Source: Paludibacteraceae bacterium | GTDB lineage: Bacteria > Bacteroidota > Bacteroidia > Bacteroidales > Paludibacteraceae | Assembly: GCA_017454915.1 (NCBI GenBank) | Contig: JAFTCC010000038.1 | Location: 19,660 to 83,659, forward strand | Direction of reading: 5' to 3' | Length of the DNA stretch: 64,000 nt | Shown: piece by piece, positions 1 to 8,163 of the stretch | Layout of the letters: every line of letters starts with the position of its first letter | Position numbering within the stretch: position 1 is the stretch's first letter | Notes under the pieces: generated by a model | Seen by the model: the letters and a program-made list of their open reading frames with translations, nothing else | What the model was told of the DNA's origin: nothing | The model's database searches: none | Made by a program: the position numbers and the translations under genes

Positions 1-357
1 CTAATGAAAAGCAATGTGGAACGCGAGTTGAAAGTCAACGACCAAGACAGCATACACAACTGGAACATCGTCAGCGTGACTCAGGCTGGCAGGGCATTGC
101 GGCTTTGGATAAGAACTCGCGATGGCCGCAAAACGCACATCGACTGCGGGTTCGGCTACTGGCGTGACAACCGTTCAAGCCTCACACCACCCTATTACAT
201 CAACGCCCGCAATAGGCTCACAAGCCTCAAACCGACAGACGGCCGCGTCAGCGGATGCTACGGCTTCACAGCACCCGAAGACCTCTACATACAGCTGCAG
301 TTCACCAACTTTGGCACGCGCTATGACACGCACATAAAACTCAAACGCAAGCATTGA
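1..357 (+). CDS. C-terminal end of an unidentified protein (partial)
   Basis: The frame is open from the first base and stops at 355-357, so this is most likely the last ~118 residues of a gene that begins outside the window; an ATG at 4 exists but nothing marks it as a real start. The visible part is rich in alternating polar/hydrophobic residues (beta-strand like) and ends in a basic tail (KLKRKH). It loosely recalls the small C-terminal beta domain that follows class C beta-lactamase-like serine hydrolases in Bacteroidetes, but no catalytic motif is present here, so the product is left open. The stop is directly followed by the next gene. Confidence 0.55.
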   Translation, partial: LMKSNVERELKVNDQDSIHNWNIVSVTQAGRALRLWIRTRDGRKTHIDCGFGYWRDNRSSLTPPYYINARNRLTSLKPTDGRVSGCYGFTAPEDLYIQLQFTNFGTRYDTHIKLKRKH

Positions 358-362
358 ACACT

Positions 363-1037
363 ATGCATAAAACAAGCCTTGCCATACTCATTTGCCTAAT
401 TACCACCTTATGTCAGGCAGCTGACAACCATGAGATTTCTGCACCCGCCGTCTCTAATGTCAAATCGTCGGCATATCAAGGATTTTCGGGCGGAATGATG
501 CTACACGCAGGCTATATGTTCGGCAAAGACGACAATGCCCCGGTAGCCGGCAACGGCCGCTTATGCAGCCCCCAAGGTGCCACATTAGGCATAGGCGGCA
601 GCATGTACGTGCATCTGTTTAAGCATTTGAGAATTGGAGCAGAAGGGTTCGTGTCAACCATGTACAACAACGCAACCGATATGCGCAACGTGCTCGGCAA
701 AGGCAGTTATCTCAGCATGGGCTACGGAGGCTTGTCGGCAGACGCTTGTTGGAGGACAGAGAAGCTATGGCCATACATCGGAGGCACTATCGGAGGCGGG
801 GTGCTCAAGGGACTTTACATCGTTGACGGAAATCAAGACGACTGGCAACCTGAAACCAACAGCACATTTCATAAGCATAATTTTTTCTACATCGCTCCAT
901 ACGCGGGCTTCAACTACTGCATGACACGGCGCGTCCACCTCACGCTGCGTCTCGACTGGATGCTGGCAGTGCACAAGCGCTCTCTACAAATGCCAACAGG
1001 ACCGCGGCTCTACGTAGGATTCATGTTCGTACACTAA
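363..1037 (+). CDS. Outer-membrane beta-barrel protein, signal peptide
   Basis: About 224 residues. Residues 1-20 (MHKTSLAILICLITTLCQAA) form a clear Sec signal peptide; the mature part is Gly/Tyr/aromatic-rich with alternating strands (GGMMLHAGYMFG, LSMGYGGLSADAC, GFNYCMTRRVHLTLRLDWML) and ends in a C-terminal aromatic strand (RLYVGFMFVH), as expected of a small barrel of the OmpW/porin-like fold. The ATG at 363 is chosen over a TTG at 354 because it places the signal peptide at the N-terminus; it starts 6 bp after the upstream stop, so co-transcription is likely. Function beyond outer-membrane location is unknown. Confidence 0.7.
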   Translation: MHKTSLAILICLITTLCQAADNHEISAPAVSNVKSSAYQGFSGGMMLHAGYMFGKDDNAPVAGNGRLCSPQGATLGIGGSMYVHLFKHLRIGAEGFVSTMYNNATDMRNVLGKGSYLSMGYGGLSADACWRTEKLWPYIGGTIGGGVLKGLYIVDGNQDDWQPETNSTFHKHNFFYIAPYAGFNYCMTRRVHLTLRLDWMLAVHKRSLQMPTGPRLYVGFMFVH

Positions 1038-1047
1038 CAATTAGTTC

Positions 1048-1605
1048 ATGCCTATCATCATTACATACCGCCGCACACAGCGCCTGTCAATGCGCATCGC
1101 AAAGAACGGCGACGTGCGGGTGTCTGCGCCAATAGGATACCCGCAAGCCAAAATAGAGCAGTTCGTCATGCAGCACCGCGAGTGGATAGAAAAAGCACGT
1201 GAAGTAACCTCTCAAAGGCAGAACAAACGTAAGGCATTTTACGCCCGACTGCCGCTCGACACACGCCAGCAGTTCAAAGACGCTGTTCAGCGAACTAATG
1301 CGCTCGTGATGCCAATGATAGAGAAATATGAGAAACTCATGGGTGTGCGCCACACCGGCATACACTACAGCAACACCACATCAAAATGGGGCAGCTGCGC
1401 CAAAGCAACTGGCAAACTATATTTCAGCATTTATCTGCTGCTGTTGCCCGAGTGGTGCGTCGAGCACGTTGTCGTTCACGAACTTGCACACCTGATAGAA
1501 CCCAACCACAGCCCGCGTTTTCACCAGATTGTGGAGCGTTACTTTCCGCGCTGGCGCGAGGCCCGTGCCGAAACAAAACGCATAGCCGCCGGATTTGCCA
1601 ATTAG
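1048..1605 (+). CDS. YgjP-like (DUF45/SprT-like) zinc metallopeptidase
   Basis: 185 residues. The zinc-binding HELAH motif lies at residues 144-148 with a downstream conserved NHSPRFHQ segment; WGSC at 114-117 is the second signature of the YgjP/DUF45 family. The protein has no signal peptide and should be cytosolic. The family is a stand-alone minigluzincin; its substrate is not established. It starts 10 bp after the barrel protein's stop. Its last codons contain the -33 box of the promoter serving the following restriction-modification genes. Confidence 0.85.
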   Translation: MPIIITYRRTQRLSMRIAKNGDVRVSAPIGYPQAKIEQFVMQHREWIEKAREVTSQRQNKRKAFYARLPLDTRQQFKDAVQRTNALVMPMIEKYEKLMGVRHTGIHYSNTTSKWGSCAKATGKLYFSIYLLLLPEWCVEHVVVHELAHLIEPNHSPRFHQIVERYFPRWREARAETKRIAAGFAN

Positions 1606-1624
1606 CGGAAATTTCGTAACTTTG
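1594..1624 (+). promoter_or_regulatory. Consensus Bacteroidetes promoter for the restriction-modification operon
   Basis: TTTG at 1594-1597, 19 bp spacer, TAACTTTG at 1617-1624: an exact match to the primary sigma-factor consensus TTTG-N19-TAnnTTTG. The predicted transcript start near 1630 leaves about 15 nt before the ATG at 1645. The -33 box lies inside the end of the upstream peptidase gene, so the R-M genes can be expressed independently of it. Confidence 0.75.
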
Positions 1625-1644
1625 CAGAAAATGGGTAGAAGAAT

Positions 1645-1818
1645 ATGAAATACAAATTCAAGGCAACGCAAACCATTTACAAATACGTTACAATAGATGC
1701 AGCCGACGAGGAAAGCGCATTTGAGCAGGCAGAGGATATGTTAGCAGACGGAGATATCCGCTTTGATGACGAGCCGTACCTTGACATTGAGTGTGACATA
1801 AACATGGTAAAAATATGA
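1645..1818 (+). CDS. Small DpnD/PcfM-like protein, first gene of R-M operon
   Basis: A 57-residue ORF beginning MKYKFKATQTIYKYVTIDA and ending INMVKI. It is acidic in the middle (ADEESAFEQAEDMLADGD). Its stop overlaps the methylase start in an ATGA (1815-1818), a strong sign of translational coupling. Length, the opening beta-strand and the EESAFEQAED helix resemble the DpnD/PcfM family, named after a small gene next to DpnII-type methylases; that assignment is by eye. The role of DpnD proteins is unknown; a control or accessory function in the R-M system is an inference from position only. Confidence 0.7.
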   Translation: MKYKFKATQTIYKYVTIDAADEESAFEQAEDMLADGDIRFDDEPYLDIECDINMVKI

Positions 1819-2735
1819 AGCCAATTATAAAATATCGCGGTGGAAAGACAAAAGAGATTCCTTTCTTTAGGGCTCTAATTCCTAAATTCGAGGGACGGTA
1901 CATAGAACCATTCTTCGGGGGCGGTGCGCTGTACTTTTATCTTGAGCCGGAAGCGGCCATTATCAATGACATAAACACCAAACTCATAGATTTTTATATC
2001 GGAGTAAGAGACAATTATTCAACATTGCGTAACGAACTTGACGAGTTAGAAACAATTTACACCGCTAATCGTCAAGCCTTTGACGCTCTCAAGGCCCAAT
2101 ATCCAAACGAAAGGGTTGAAGACAAAAACGAAACTTTTTATTATGCCCTACGCGATATGTTTAACAATATCGCACCAAAACAATACAGCGATGCTGCCTT
2201 ATATTTTTACATAAACAAAACCGCTTATTCGGGCATGATAAGGTACAACGCCAAAGGGGAATTTAATGTGCCTTTCGGTCGCTATCCAAATCTTAACACA
2301 CACATTTTAACAGCTGAACATAGCCAATTATTGCAGGGTGCAGAAATTTTTAACACCGATTATAGCAACATATTTAATATTTCACAACCAAACGATTTCA
2401 TTTTTCTCGACCCACCATACGACTGTGCCTTTTCCGACTATGGGAATGAGGAATACAAAGATGGATTTAATGAGGATAGTCATCGCCGTCTGGCGCAAGA
2501 TTTCCGCAATCTGCCTTGCCCTGCAATGATGATAATCGGACGTACAGGCCTTACAACAGAACTGTATGGGGACATGATAAAAGACGAATATGGGAAAAAT
2601 TATAGCGTAAATATCCGAAACAGATTCAAGGCAGGTGCTTCACACATTGTCGTTTGTAACTACGAATTGCCACAATATCAAGTCGTGGAAGTTCACGCAC
2701 CACAAATTTTAGAACCTGCTCTGCAATTATTCTAA
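1815..2735 (+). CDS. D12-class (Dam/DpnM-type) adenine-N6 DNA methyltransferase
   Basis: 306 residues. The N-terminal KYRGGK and the SAM-binding EPFFGGGA (residues 31-38) plus the catalytic DPPY (199-202) are the hallmarks of D12-class (Dam, M.DpnII) N6-adenine methyltransferases, most of which modify GATC. It is the middle gene of an operon: overlapped at its start by the 57-residue ORF and followed after 12 bp by an AlwI-family endonuclease. A GATC methylase would protect the GGATC site expected for AlwI-like enzymes on both strands. Length is normal and all key motifs are intact. Confidence 0.9.
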   Translation: MKPIIKYRGGKTKEIPFFRALIPKFEGRYIEPFFGGGALYFYLEPEAAIINDINTKLIDFYIGVRDNYSTLRNELDELETIYTANRQAFDALKAQYPNERVEDKNETFYYALRDMFNNIAPKQYSDAALYFYINKTAYSGMIRYNAKGEFNVPFGRYPNLNTHILTAEHSQLLQGAEIFNTDYSNIFNISQPNDFIFLDPPYDCAFSDYGNEEYKDGFNEDSHRRLAQDFRNLPCPAMMIIGRTGLTTELYGDMIKDEYGKNYSVNIRNRFKAGASHIVVCNYELPQYQVVEVHAPQILEPALQLF

Positions 2736-2747
2736 AACCTATCACCT

Positions 2748-4427
2748 ATGGCATATATCGACAGCCGCACCTTATTTATCACCACATCCCCGAGAACACC
2801 AGAGAGGATGTTACCCGAAATAGCCTTGCTTTCAAAGCATTTTACAGGGCAGAAATGGGACGCCGACACACAAAGGGCATTTATGGATGTGTTGCGCGAG
2901 GAAAACTTTTTCAACGGCAAAGGTGAAAACGACCCTGCATTTTCTGCCCGCGACCGCATAAATCGCGCCCCTAAAGCCTTAGGGTTTGTACAACTCTCAC
3001 CTACCATAAAACTTACGCCTGCTGGTGAAAATCTGCTGCATACACGCCGAACCGACGAGGCGTTTTTGCGGCAAATGCTAAAATTCCAGTTGCCATCCCC
3101 TTTCCACAAACCCACCAATAGAGCAACAACTTTTTGCGTTAAACCGTATTTAGAGTTTTTGCGGCTTATCCGCACTTTAGGTTCTTTACGATTCGATGAG
3201 TTACAAATTTTCGCCCTACAGTTGACTGACTGGCACAAATTTGAATCAATTATTACCAAAATTGAACAATTCCGCAAAGATTTAGCCACGACTTCGCTCC
3301 CCTACAAAAAGTTCAAGAACTCTTGTCTGACAAGCGAACTATCTTGCATATACGTCGAGCGCATAAACATTGGCGACACTAAAACCCGTGAGTCACAAGA
3401 TACAAGTTTGAAAAAGTTTCTGCATACACAAGCAAGCAATTTGCATGACTATGCCGACGCAACTGTGCGTTATTTACGTGCGACCGGACTTGTCAACGTA
3501 TCGCACATAGGGCGCACTTTATCAATCGTTCCTGAAAGGGTTGATGATGTTGACTACATACTGAAAACCATAGACCGCACCCCACTGGATTTTAACACCG
3601 AAAACGAGTACATTTCCTATTTAGGAAATGCTAATTCCCCATTACTGCTTACAGACAATAAAGAGGCTATATTAAAGAAGTTGCACACAGAATTCCCTAA
3701 ACTCGAAATTGGCAGTTCATTAAGCATAGAGCAACTGAAAGACATACTTACAGAACAACTCGAACAACGCAAAGCAAACATCATAAAAGAACAAGTAGAA
3801 AAAATAAAAGACTATCGCCAATATGATGATATACAAAACACTTTCAAGCAAATAGAGGACAATGAACTCTACGATGCGCCACTTATGTTAGAATGGAACA
3901 CATGGCGGGCGATGACTATGCTTGACGGCGGAGAAATTAAGGCTAACCTCAATTTTGACGATTATGGGCAACCTCTTTCCATAGCACAAGGCAACATGTC
4001 GGATATTGTTTGCGACTATGGTGATTTTTATGTGTCTGTGGAAGTTACTATGGCTTCAGGACAACGTCAATACGAAACCGAAAGTGAGCCTGTGAGCAGA
4101 CATTTGGGCAAACTAAAAAAGTCCACAAATAAACCCACATATTGCCTGTTCATTGCCCCCACAATTAACGATGCCTGCATCGCTCATTTTTATACGCTGC
4201 ACCATTTGTCCGTTTCATATTACGGCGGAAAATCCACCATTATCCCACTACCCTTAACAGTGTTCAAAAAAATGGTTGAGGACAGCTACAAAGCATCATA
4301 CATACCCAATCCAAAACAAGTTCAGAATTTCTTTGAGCAGTCCAATGTACTTGCAAGCCAGTATAACAATGAGAAAGACTGGTATAGCGCCATTACTTCA
4401 GCTGCTCTTAACTGGCTTGAACAATAA
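2748..4427 (+). CDS. AlwI-family type II restriction endonuclease
   Basis: 559 residues. The C-terminal half carries a segment around residues 428-455 (VSVEVTM...GQRQYETE...EPVSRHLG) that matches the catalytic region of the AlwI/MlyI/PleI/BstNBI group, with an Asp upstream (LDGGEIKANLNFDD) and Glu in VEVT as probable metal ligands. The N-terminal half (RDRINRAPKALGFVQ; TPAGENLL) looks like the helical DNA-recognition part. AlwI cuts outside GGATC. No frameshift is visible, so the enzyme should be active and the methylase essential while it is expressed. It lies 12 bp downstream of the methylase in the same operon. Confidence 0.85.
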   Translation: MAYIDSRTLFITTSPRTPERMLPEIALLSKHFTGQKWDADTQRAFMDVLREENFFNGKGENDPAFSARDRINRAPKALGFVQLSPTIKLTPAGENLLHTRRTDEAFLRQMLKFQLPSPFHKPTNRATTFCVKPYLEFLRLIRTLGSLRFDELQIFALQLTDWHKFESIITKIEQFRKDLATTSLPYKKFKNSCLTSELSCIYVERINIGDTKTRESQDTSLKKFLHTQASNLHDYADATVRYLRATGLVNVSHIGRTLSIVPERVDDVDYILKTIDRTPLDFNTENEYISYLGNANSPLLLTDNKEAILKKLHTEFPKLEIGSSLSIEQLKDILTEQLEQRKANIIKEQVEKIKDYRQYDDIQNTFKQIEDNELYDAPLMLEWNTWRAMTMLDGGEIKANLNFDDYGQPLSIAQGNMSDIVCDYGDFYVSVEVTMASGQRQYETESEPVSRHLGKLKKSTNKPTYCLFIAPTINDACIAHFYTLHHLSVSYYGGKSTIIPLPLTVFKKMVEDSYKASYIPNPKQVQNFFEQSNVLASQYNNEKDWYSAITSAALNWLEQ

Positions 4428-4433
4428 TTACTT

Positions 4434-6875
4434 ATGCGCAAAACACTCACCATAACATTATTGTTTTTCAGTATCGCCGCGGCGGCCCAGTTCACGGTGC
4501 GGGGCGTGGTGTATGACCACAGCACACGGCAGCCGCTGGACTTTGTGAACGTGGAGCTGAAAAAGAACGGCGAGTTTGTTGACGGCGCGACGACGGACAA
4601 TAAAGGCGCATTCGCCATAAAGGTGCTGACCAGCGGCGAATATGAGCTGACGGCGAGCTTCATTGGCTACAAGGAGTTGACGCGCAAGGTCAGCGTGAAC
4701 GCCGCCACGACAGATGTCGGCAAACTATATCTGAAGGAGGACGCGCAGCAACTGGCCGAAGTGGAAGTAGTCGGGCAAGGCAGCACGATGCGCTTTGAAC
4801 TTGACAAGAAAGTTTTCAGCGTTGACCAGAACCTCGCAGCCTCGGGCGGAAGCGCAACAGAAGCTCTGGAAAACATTCCGTCGGTGGATGTGGACCATGA
4901 GGGCAACATCTCGCTCCGCAACTCCGAAAGCGTGGAGGTGTGGATTAACGGCAAGCCACAGGGGCTGACCGAAGAGAACCGTGCGCAAGTGCTACAACAA
5001 CTACCGGCCGAAAGCATAAAGGAGATTGAGATTATCACCAACCCATCTGCAAAATACAACCCCGAAGGCACTGCGGGCATCATCAACATCGTGCTCAAAA
5101 AGGACAACCGCGCTGGCTACTACGGCAGCCTGTCAGCCGGCATCAACTATCCCGAAGGAGCCTCGGCGCCGGGCTGGAACGCCAATGCCAGCATAAACTA
5201 CAGCAAGGGAATAGTTGACACATATTTCAACGTAGGCTACCGACGGTTCCGCATGGCTAACCGCATGACGTCGGACCGCTACAACTACCGCGAACAAGAC
5301 ACCCTGTGGCTTGGGCAAAGCGGCAATGGCGACCGCAAAGCTGGCGGACTGTTTCTGCGAGGAGGCGTTAACATAAGGCTGGGAGAACGAAGCACTCTCG
5401 GATTTGGAGCGTTTGGAGTAGTGGCTGACAGAAGCAAGGGCACAAGCGACTACTCATACAAGCAGAAAATAATGGGACAAGACGACTTGCTGAACCAATA
5501 CAGCCGCACAGAGACACAGAAAGGCAAAAGGCCAAGCTACAGCGTCAACATCGACTACGGACTGCGAATCGACACAAGGCAGGACCTGCAACTATCAGCA
5601 TCATTTCGGCAACACAATAGCGACGAGGACAAGGAGTTCAGGCAGACATACCAGATACCAGAACAAGAAGACGAGTATGAACTTCAGAACCAATACCGCA
5701 AAAACAGCAAATGGGAATTCAAAGTCGACTATACCTTTAAGATAACGCAAAACCGACGCCTTGAGGCTGGCTGGAACACCACACTGCAGGACCAGAAGAG
5801 CGGGGCGGACGCGGAAGACGCTGACGGCAACGATTTGCCATATTTCCACAACAAGTTTGACTATCGCGAGCAAATACATGCCGTTTATGTTACATACGGT
5901 GACCGCTTCTGGGATCGGCTGAGCCTGCAGCTGGGTTTCCGTGGCGAATATATGCAGCGCAAAACAAAATCAGACGGCGTAAGCAACCCCACAAAAAACT
6001 ACTGGCAATGGTTTCCGAGCGCATATCTCAACTACACATTCCCCGGCGGGCACGAACTGCAGGCCAACTACACGAGGCGAGTTGACAGACCGCGCGGAAG
6101 GCAGATTGATCCTTATAAAAACCTCGCAGACCCCGAAAATGTGACGTTCGGTAACGGCAGCCTAATGCCACAATTCACATCATCGGTCGAACTCAACTAC
6201 CTCAAGACGTGGGAGAAGCACACGCTCAGCGCAGGATTCTTCTACCGCTTCACCGACGACTGCATACAGCAAATACGATACTTCAACACCGACCTTAACC
6301 GCATGGAAGCGACGTGGACCAACATGGGAAAGAAACAAGATGCGGGACTTGAAGTGGTGTGGAAAGGACGTTTCAGCACATGGCTTCAACTCACCTTGTC
6401 TGCCAATGGCTACTGGCAAAGGCTACATGCCGGTGACTACCTCTTTGACGGTAAATATGACATCCATATTGCCGGACAACAGAGGTGGGCAGGCAGCGCG
6501 AAGCTCAATGCCAACTTCATGTTTACCAAGACGTTCAGCGGTCAAATCACAGCACGCTACGATTCGCCCACACTGGTGGCACAAGGCAAGCGCGCGCTAA
6601 GTTATGCCATCGACCTCGGACTGCGCAAGACGTTTCTTAACCGCCAACTTGCACTCGCAGTCAACGTGCGCGACCTATTGGACAGCCGCAACAGGGCACA
6701 AGAAAAATGGGGCGACAACTTCTATCAGAAAGTGGACCGCCGTTGGCGTGGACGCTCCTATAGCCTAACGCTCACATGGAGCTTCGGCAACATGAAACGC
6801 GACAAGAATAAAGACAAAAAAGGTCAGGAAAGCGGCATGGACGACGGTGGAGATGACATGGACTATGGAGAATAA
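4434..6875 (+). CDS. TonB-dependent outer-membrane receptor with carboxypeptidase-regulatory-like domain
   Basis: 813 residues. Signal peptide 1-18; a carboxypeptidase D regulatory-like fold at ~20-105 (VRGVVYDHSTRQPLDFVNVEL, GEYELTASFIGYKE); plug domain at ~120-225 (IPSVDVDHEGNISLR, VWINGKPQ, IEIITNPSAKYNPEGTAGIINIVLKK); then a 22-strand-type barrel of the OMP_b-brl_3 class. The tail after the last strand is a charged Lys then Asp-rich stretch (residues ~785-813, ending GGDDMDYGE). It is not paired with a SusD homologue, so it belongs to the plain receptor group rather than a glycan-uptake PUL. Substrate unknown. It overlaps the following aroQ by 11 bp. Confidence 0.85.
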   Translation: MRKTLTITLLFFSIAAAAQFTVRGVVYDHSTRQPLDFVNVELKKNGEFVDGATTDNKGAFAIKVLTSGEYELTASFIGYKELTRKVSVNAATTDVGKLYLKEDAQQLAEVEVVGQGSTMRFELDKKVFSVDQNLAASGGSATEALENIPSVDVDHEGNISLRNSESVEVWINGKPQGLTEENRAQVLQQLPAESIKEIEIITNPSAKYNPEGTAGIINIVLKKDNRAGYYGSLSAGINYPEGASAPGWNANASINYSKGIVDTYFNVGYRRFRMANRMTSDRYNYREQDTLWLGQSGNGDRKAGGLFLRGGVNIRLGERSTLGFGAFGVVADRSKGTSDYSYKQKIMGQDDLLNQYSRTETQKGKRPSYSVNIDYGLRIDTRQDLQLSASFRQHNSDEDKEFRQTYQIPEQEDEYELQNQYRKNSKWEFKVDYTFKITQNRRLEAGWNTTLQDQKSGADAEDADGNDLPYFHNKFDYREQIHAVYVTYGDRFWDRLSLQLGFRGEYMQRKTKSDGVSNPTKNYWQWFPSAYLNYTFPGGHELQANYTRRVDRPRGRQIDPYKNLADPENVTFGNGSLMPQFTSSVELNYLKTWEKHTLSAGFFYRFTDDCIQQIRYFNTDLNRMEATWTNMGKKQDAGLEVVWKGRFSTWLQLTLSANGYWQRLHAGDYLFDGKYDIHIAGQQRWAGSAKLNANFMFTKTFSGQITARYDSPTLVAQGKRALSYAIDLGLRKTFLNRQLALAVNVRDLLDSRNRAQEKWGDNFYQKVDRRWRGRSYSLTLTWSFGNMKRDKNKDKKGQESGMDDGGDDMDYGE

Positions 6876-7308
6876 AATCATCATAATCAACGGCCCGAAC
6901 CTCAATCTGCTCGGCAAACGCAAGCCCGAGATTTACGGCAACACGCCGTTTGAACACTATGTCACAGAATTGCGGACAGCATTCCCCAACGTTCAGCTGA
7001 CATGCCTGCAGAGTAACCATGAGGGCCAACTAATCGACTGGCTGCATGAGTATGGTTTTGGCAAAGCGGACGGCATCGTGCTCAACGCCGGCGGCTACAC
7101 ACATACTTCGGTGGCATTGCACGACGCTGTGGAAGCCATAGAAACACCCGTGGCGGAAGTCCACATCACTGACATCACACACCGTGAGTCATTCCGCCGC
7201 ACATCGCTGCTCACAGATGTGTGCGCACACACAATCATAGGACACGGACTCAAGGGTTATGAAGAGGCAATACAATGGCTTAGTGAACATTGGAAAAAAA
7301 ACAATTAA
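6865..7308 (+). CDS. aroQ: Type II 3-dehydroquinate dehydratase
   Basis: 147 residues from the ATG at 6865 (the GTG at 6847 would add six residues of no family meaning). Converts 3-dehydroquinate to 3-dehydroshikimate in the shikimate pathway. Motifs in order: GPNLNLLGKRKPEIYG at the N-terminus with the active-site Tyr on the lid loop, NHEGQLIDWLHE, NAGGYTHTSVALHDA, EVHITDITHRESFRRTSLL and GHGLKGYEEAIQWL. Full length for the family. The start overlaps the end of the TonB receptor gene by 11 bp, suggesting co-transcription though the two are functionally unrelated. Confidence 0.95.
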   Translation: MENKIIIINGPNLNLLGKRKPEIYGNTPFEHYVTELRTAFPNVQLTCLQSNHEGQLIDWLHEYGFGKADGIVLNAGGYTHTSVALHDAVEAIETPVAEVHITDITHRESFRRTSLLTDVCAHTIIGHGLKGYEEAIQWLSEHWKKNN

Positions 7309-7340
7309 ACAACCGTTAATAATCACTTAAACATCCAATT

Positions 7341-7955
7341 ATGAAAACTTATGCAATTATCATCGCGCTATTGTGCTGCGTTATTTGTGTGCTGTGCTAT
7401 CAGTTGCTGAGCGGCAACAAGCCCTGCCAGCCCGCTAAGATGGACGCCATCAGTGCCATCATGACCCGCACTTCTGTCCGGGCATTCACTTCCGACCTCG
7501 TGAGTGACCAACTTGTTGACACCCTTCTTCGCGCAGGTCTGGCAGCCCCCACAGCCCGCAATCTGCAGCCGTGGCACCTCGTGGCGGTAAGCCGCAGGGA
7601 AACACTGGACGCACTTGCCGACGCCAACCCACACGGCGGCATGCTGCGCAACGCTCCGCTCGCCATAGTGGTTTGCGGCGACATGAACAAGGCCATGGAG
7701 GGCGACGGCCACGACTTCTGGATTCAGGACTGCTCTGCCGTGACCGAAAACATCCTGCTTGCCGCACACGCATCCGGACTGGGAGCCGTATGGACTGGAG
7801 CCTACCCTATCCAAGAACGCTGCCAAAGCATTGCCCAAGTGCTTGAACTGCCAGAAAACCTTATCCCGCTGGCCACTATTGTCATCGGATACCCCGCCGA
7901 AAACCCGCAGCCAAAAGACAAATACAAAACCGAAAACATCACTCTGATACAATAA
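7341..7955 (+). CDS. Nitroreductase-family FMN oxidoreductase with N-terminal membrane anchor
   Basis: 204 residues. Residues 4-22 form a hydrophobic segment rich in Cys/Ile/Leu, so the enzyme is probably anchored to the membrane; no lipobox is obvious. The catalytic part starts with TRTSVRAF (FMN phosphate contact), continues with APTARNLQPWHLVAVS and DFWIQDCSAVTENILLAAHASGLGAVW, and ends in VIGYPAENPQPK, typical of small nitroreductase/flavin reductases. The physiological substrate cannot be read from sequence. A rho-independent terminator follows at 8020-8058. Confidence 0.88.
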   Translation: MKTYAIIIALLCCVICVLCYQLLSGNKPCQPAKMDAISAIMTRTSVRAFTSDLVSDQLVDTLLRAGLAAPTARNLQPWHLVAVSRRETLDALADANPHGGMLRNAPLAIVVCGDMNKAMEGDGHDFWIQDCSAVTENILLAAHASGLGAVWTGAYPIQERCQSIAQVLELPENLIPLATIVIGYPAENPQPKDKYKTENITLIQ

Positions 7956-8019
7956 CGGGAAACGCTTTTTGCACAGGGCTTTGTTTTAATTGATTTGGCA
8001 ACATCAAAACTAACCAACA

Positions 8020-8058
8020 GGGCTGATACCAAACAAAAGATATCAGTCCTTATTTTTG
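8020..8058 (+). terminator. Rho-independent terminator after the nitroreductase gene
   Basis: GGGCTGATA (8020-8028) pairs with TATCAGTCC (8041-8049; one G-U pair) across a 12-nt loop and is followed by TTATTTTTG. Confidence 0.65.
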
Positions 8059-8090
8059 TCGCAGAATTAGCATTTTAGCGGACATTAAAA

Positions 8091-8122
8091 TTTGCGTATG
8101 TGGATTTTTTTTGCTTACTTTG
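8091..8122 (+). promoter_or_regulatory. Probable promoter of the sugar transporter/kinase pair
   Basis: TTTG at 8091-8094, 20 bp spacer, TTACTTTG at 8115-8122 (one mismatch to TAnnTTTG). It sits just after the nitroreductase terminator and ~40 nt upstream of the ATG at 8164, which argues against the longer GTG-started reading frame for the transporter. Confidence 0.5.
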
Positions 8123-8163
8123 TAGTTGAAAAAAATCATATAGTCAAAATCAAATCTAATATT

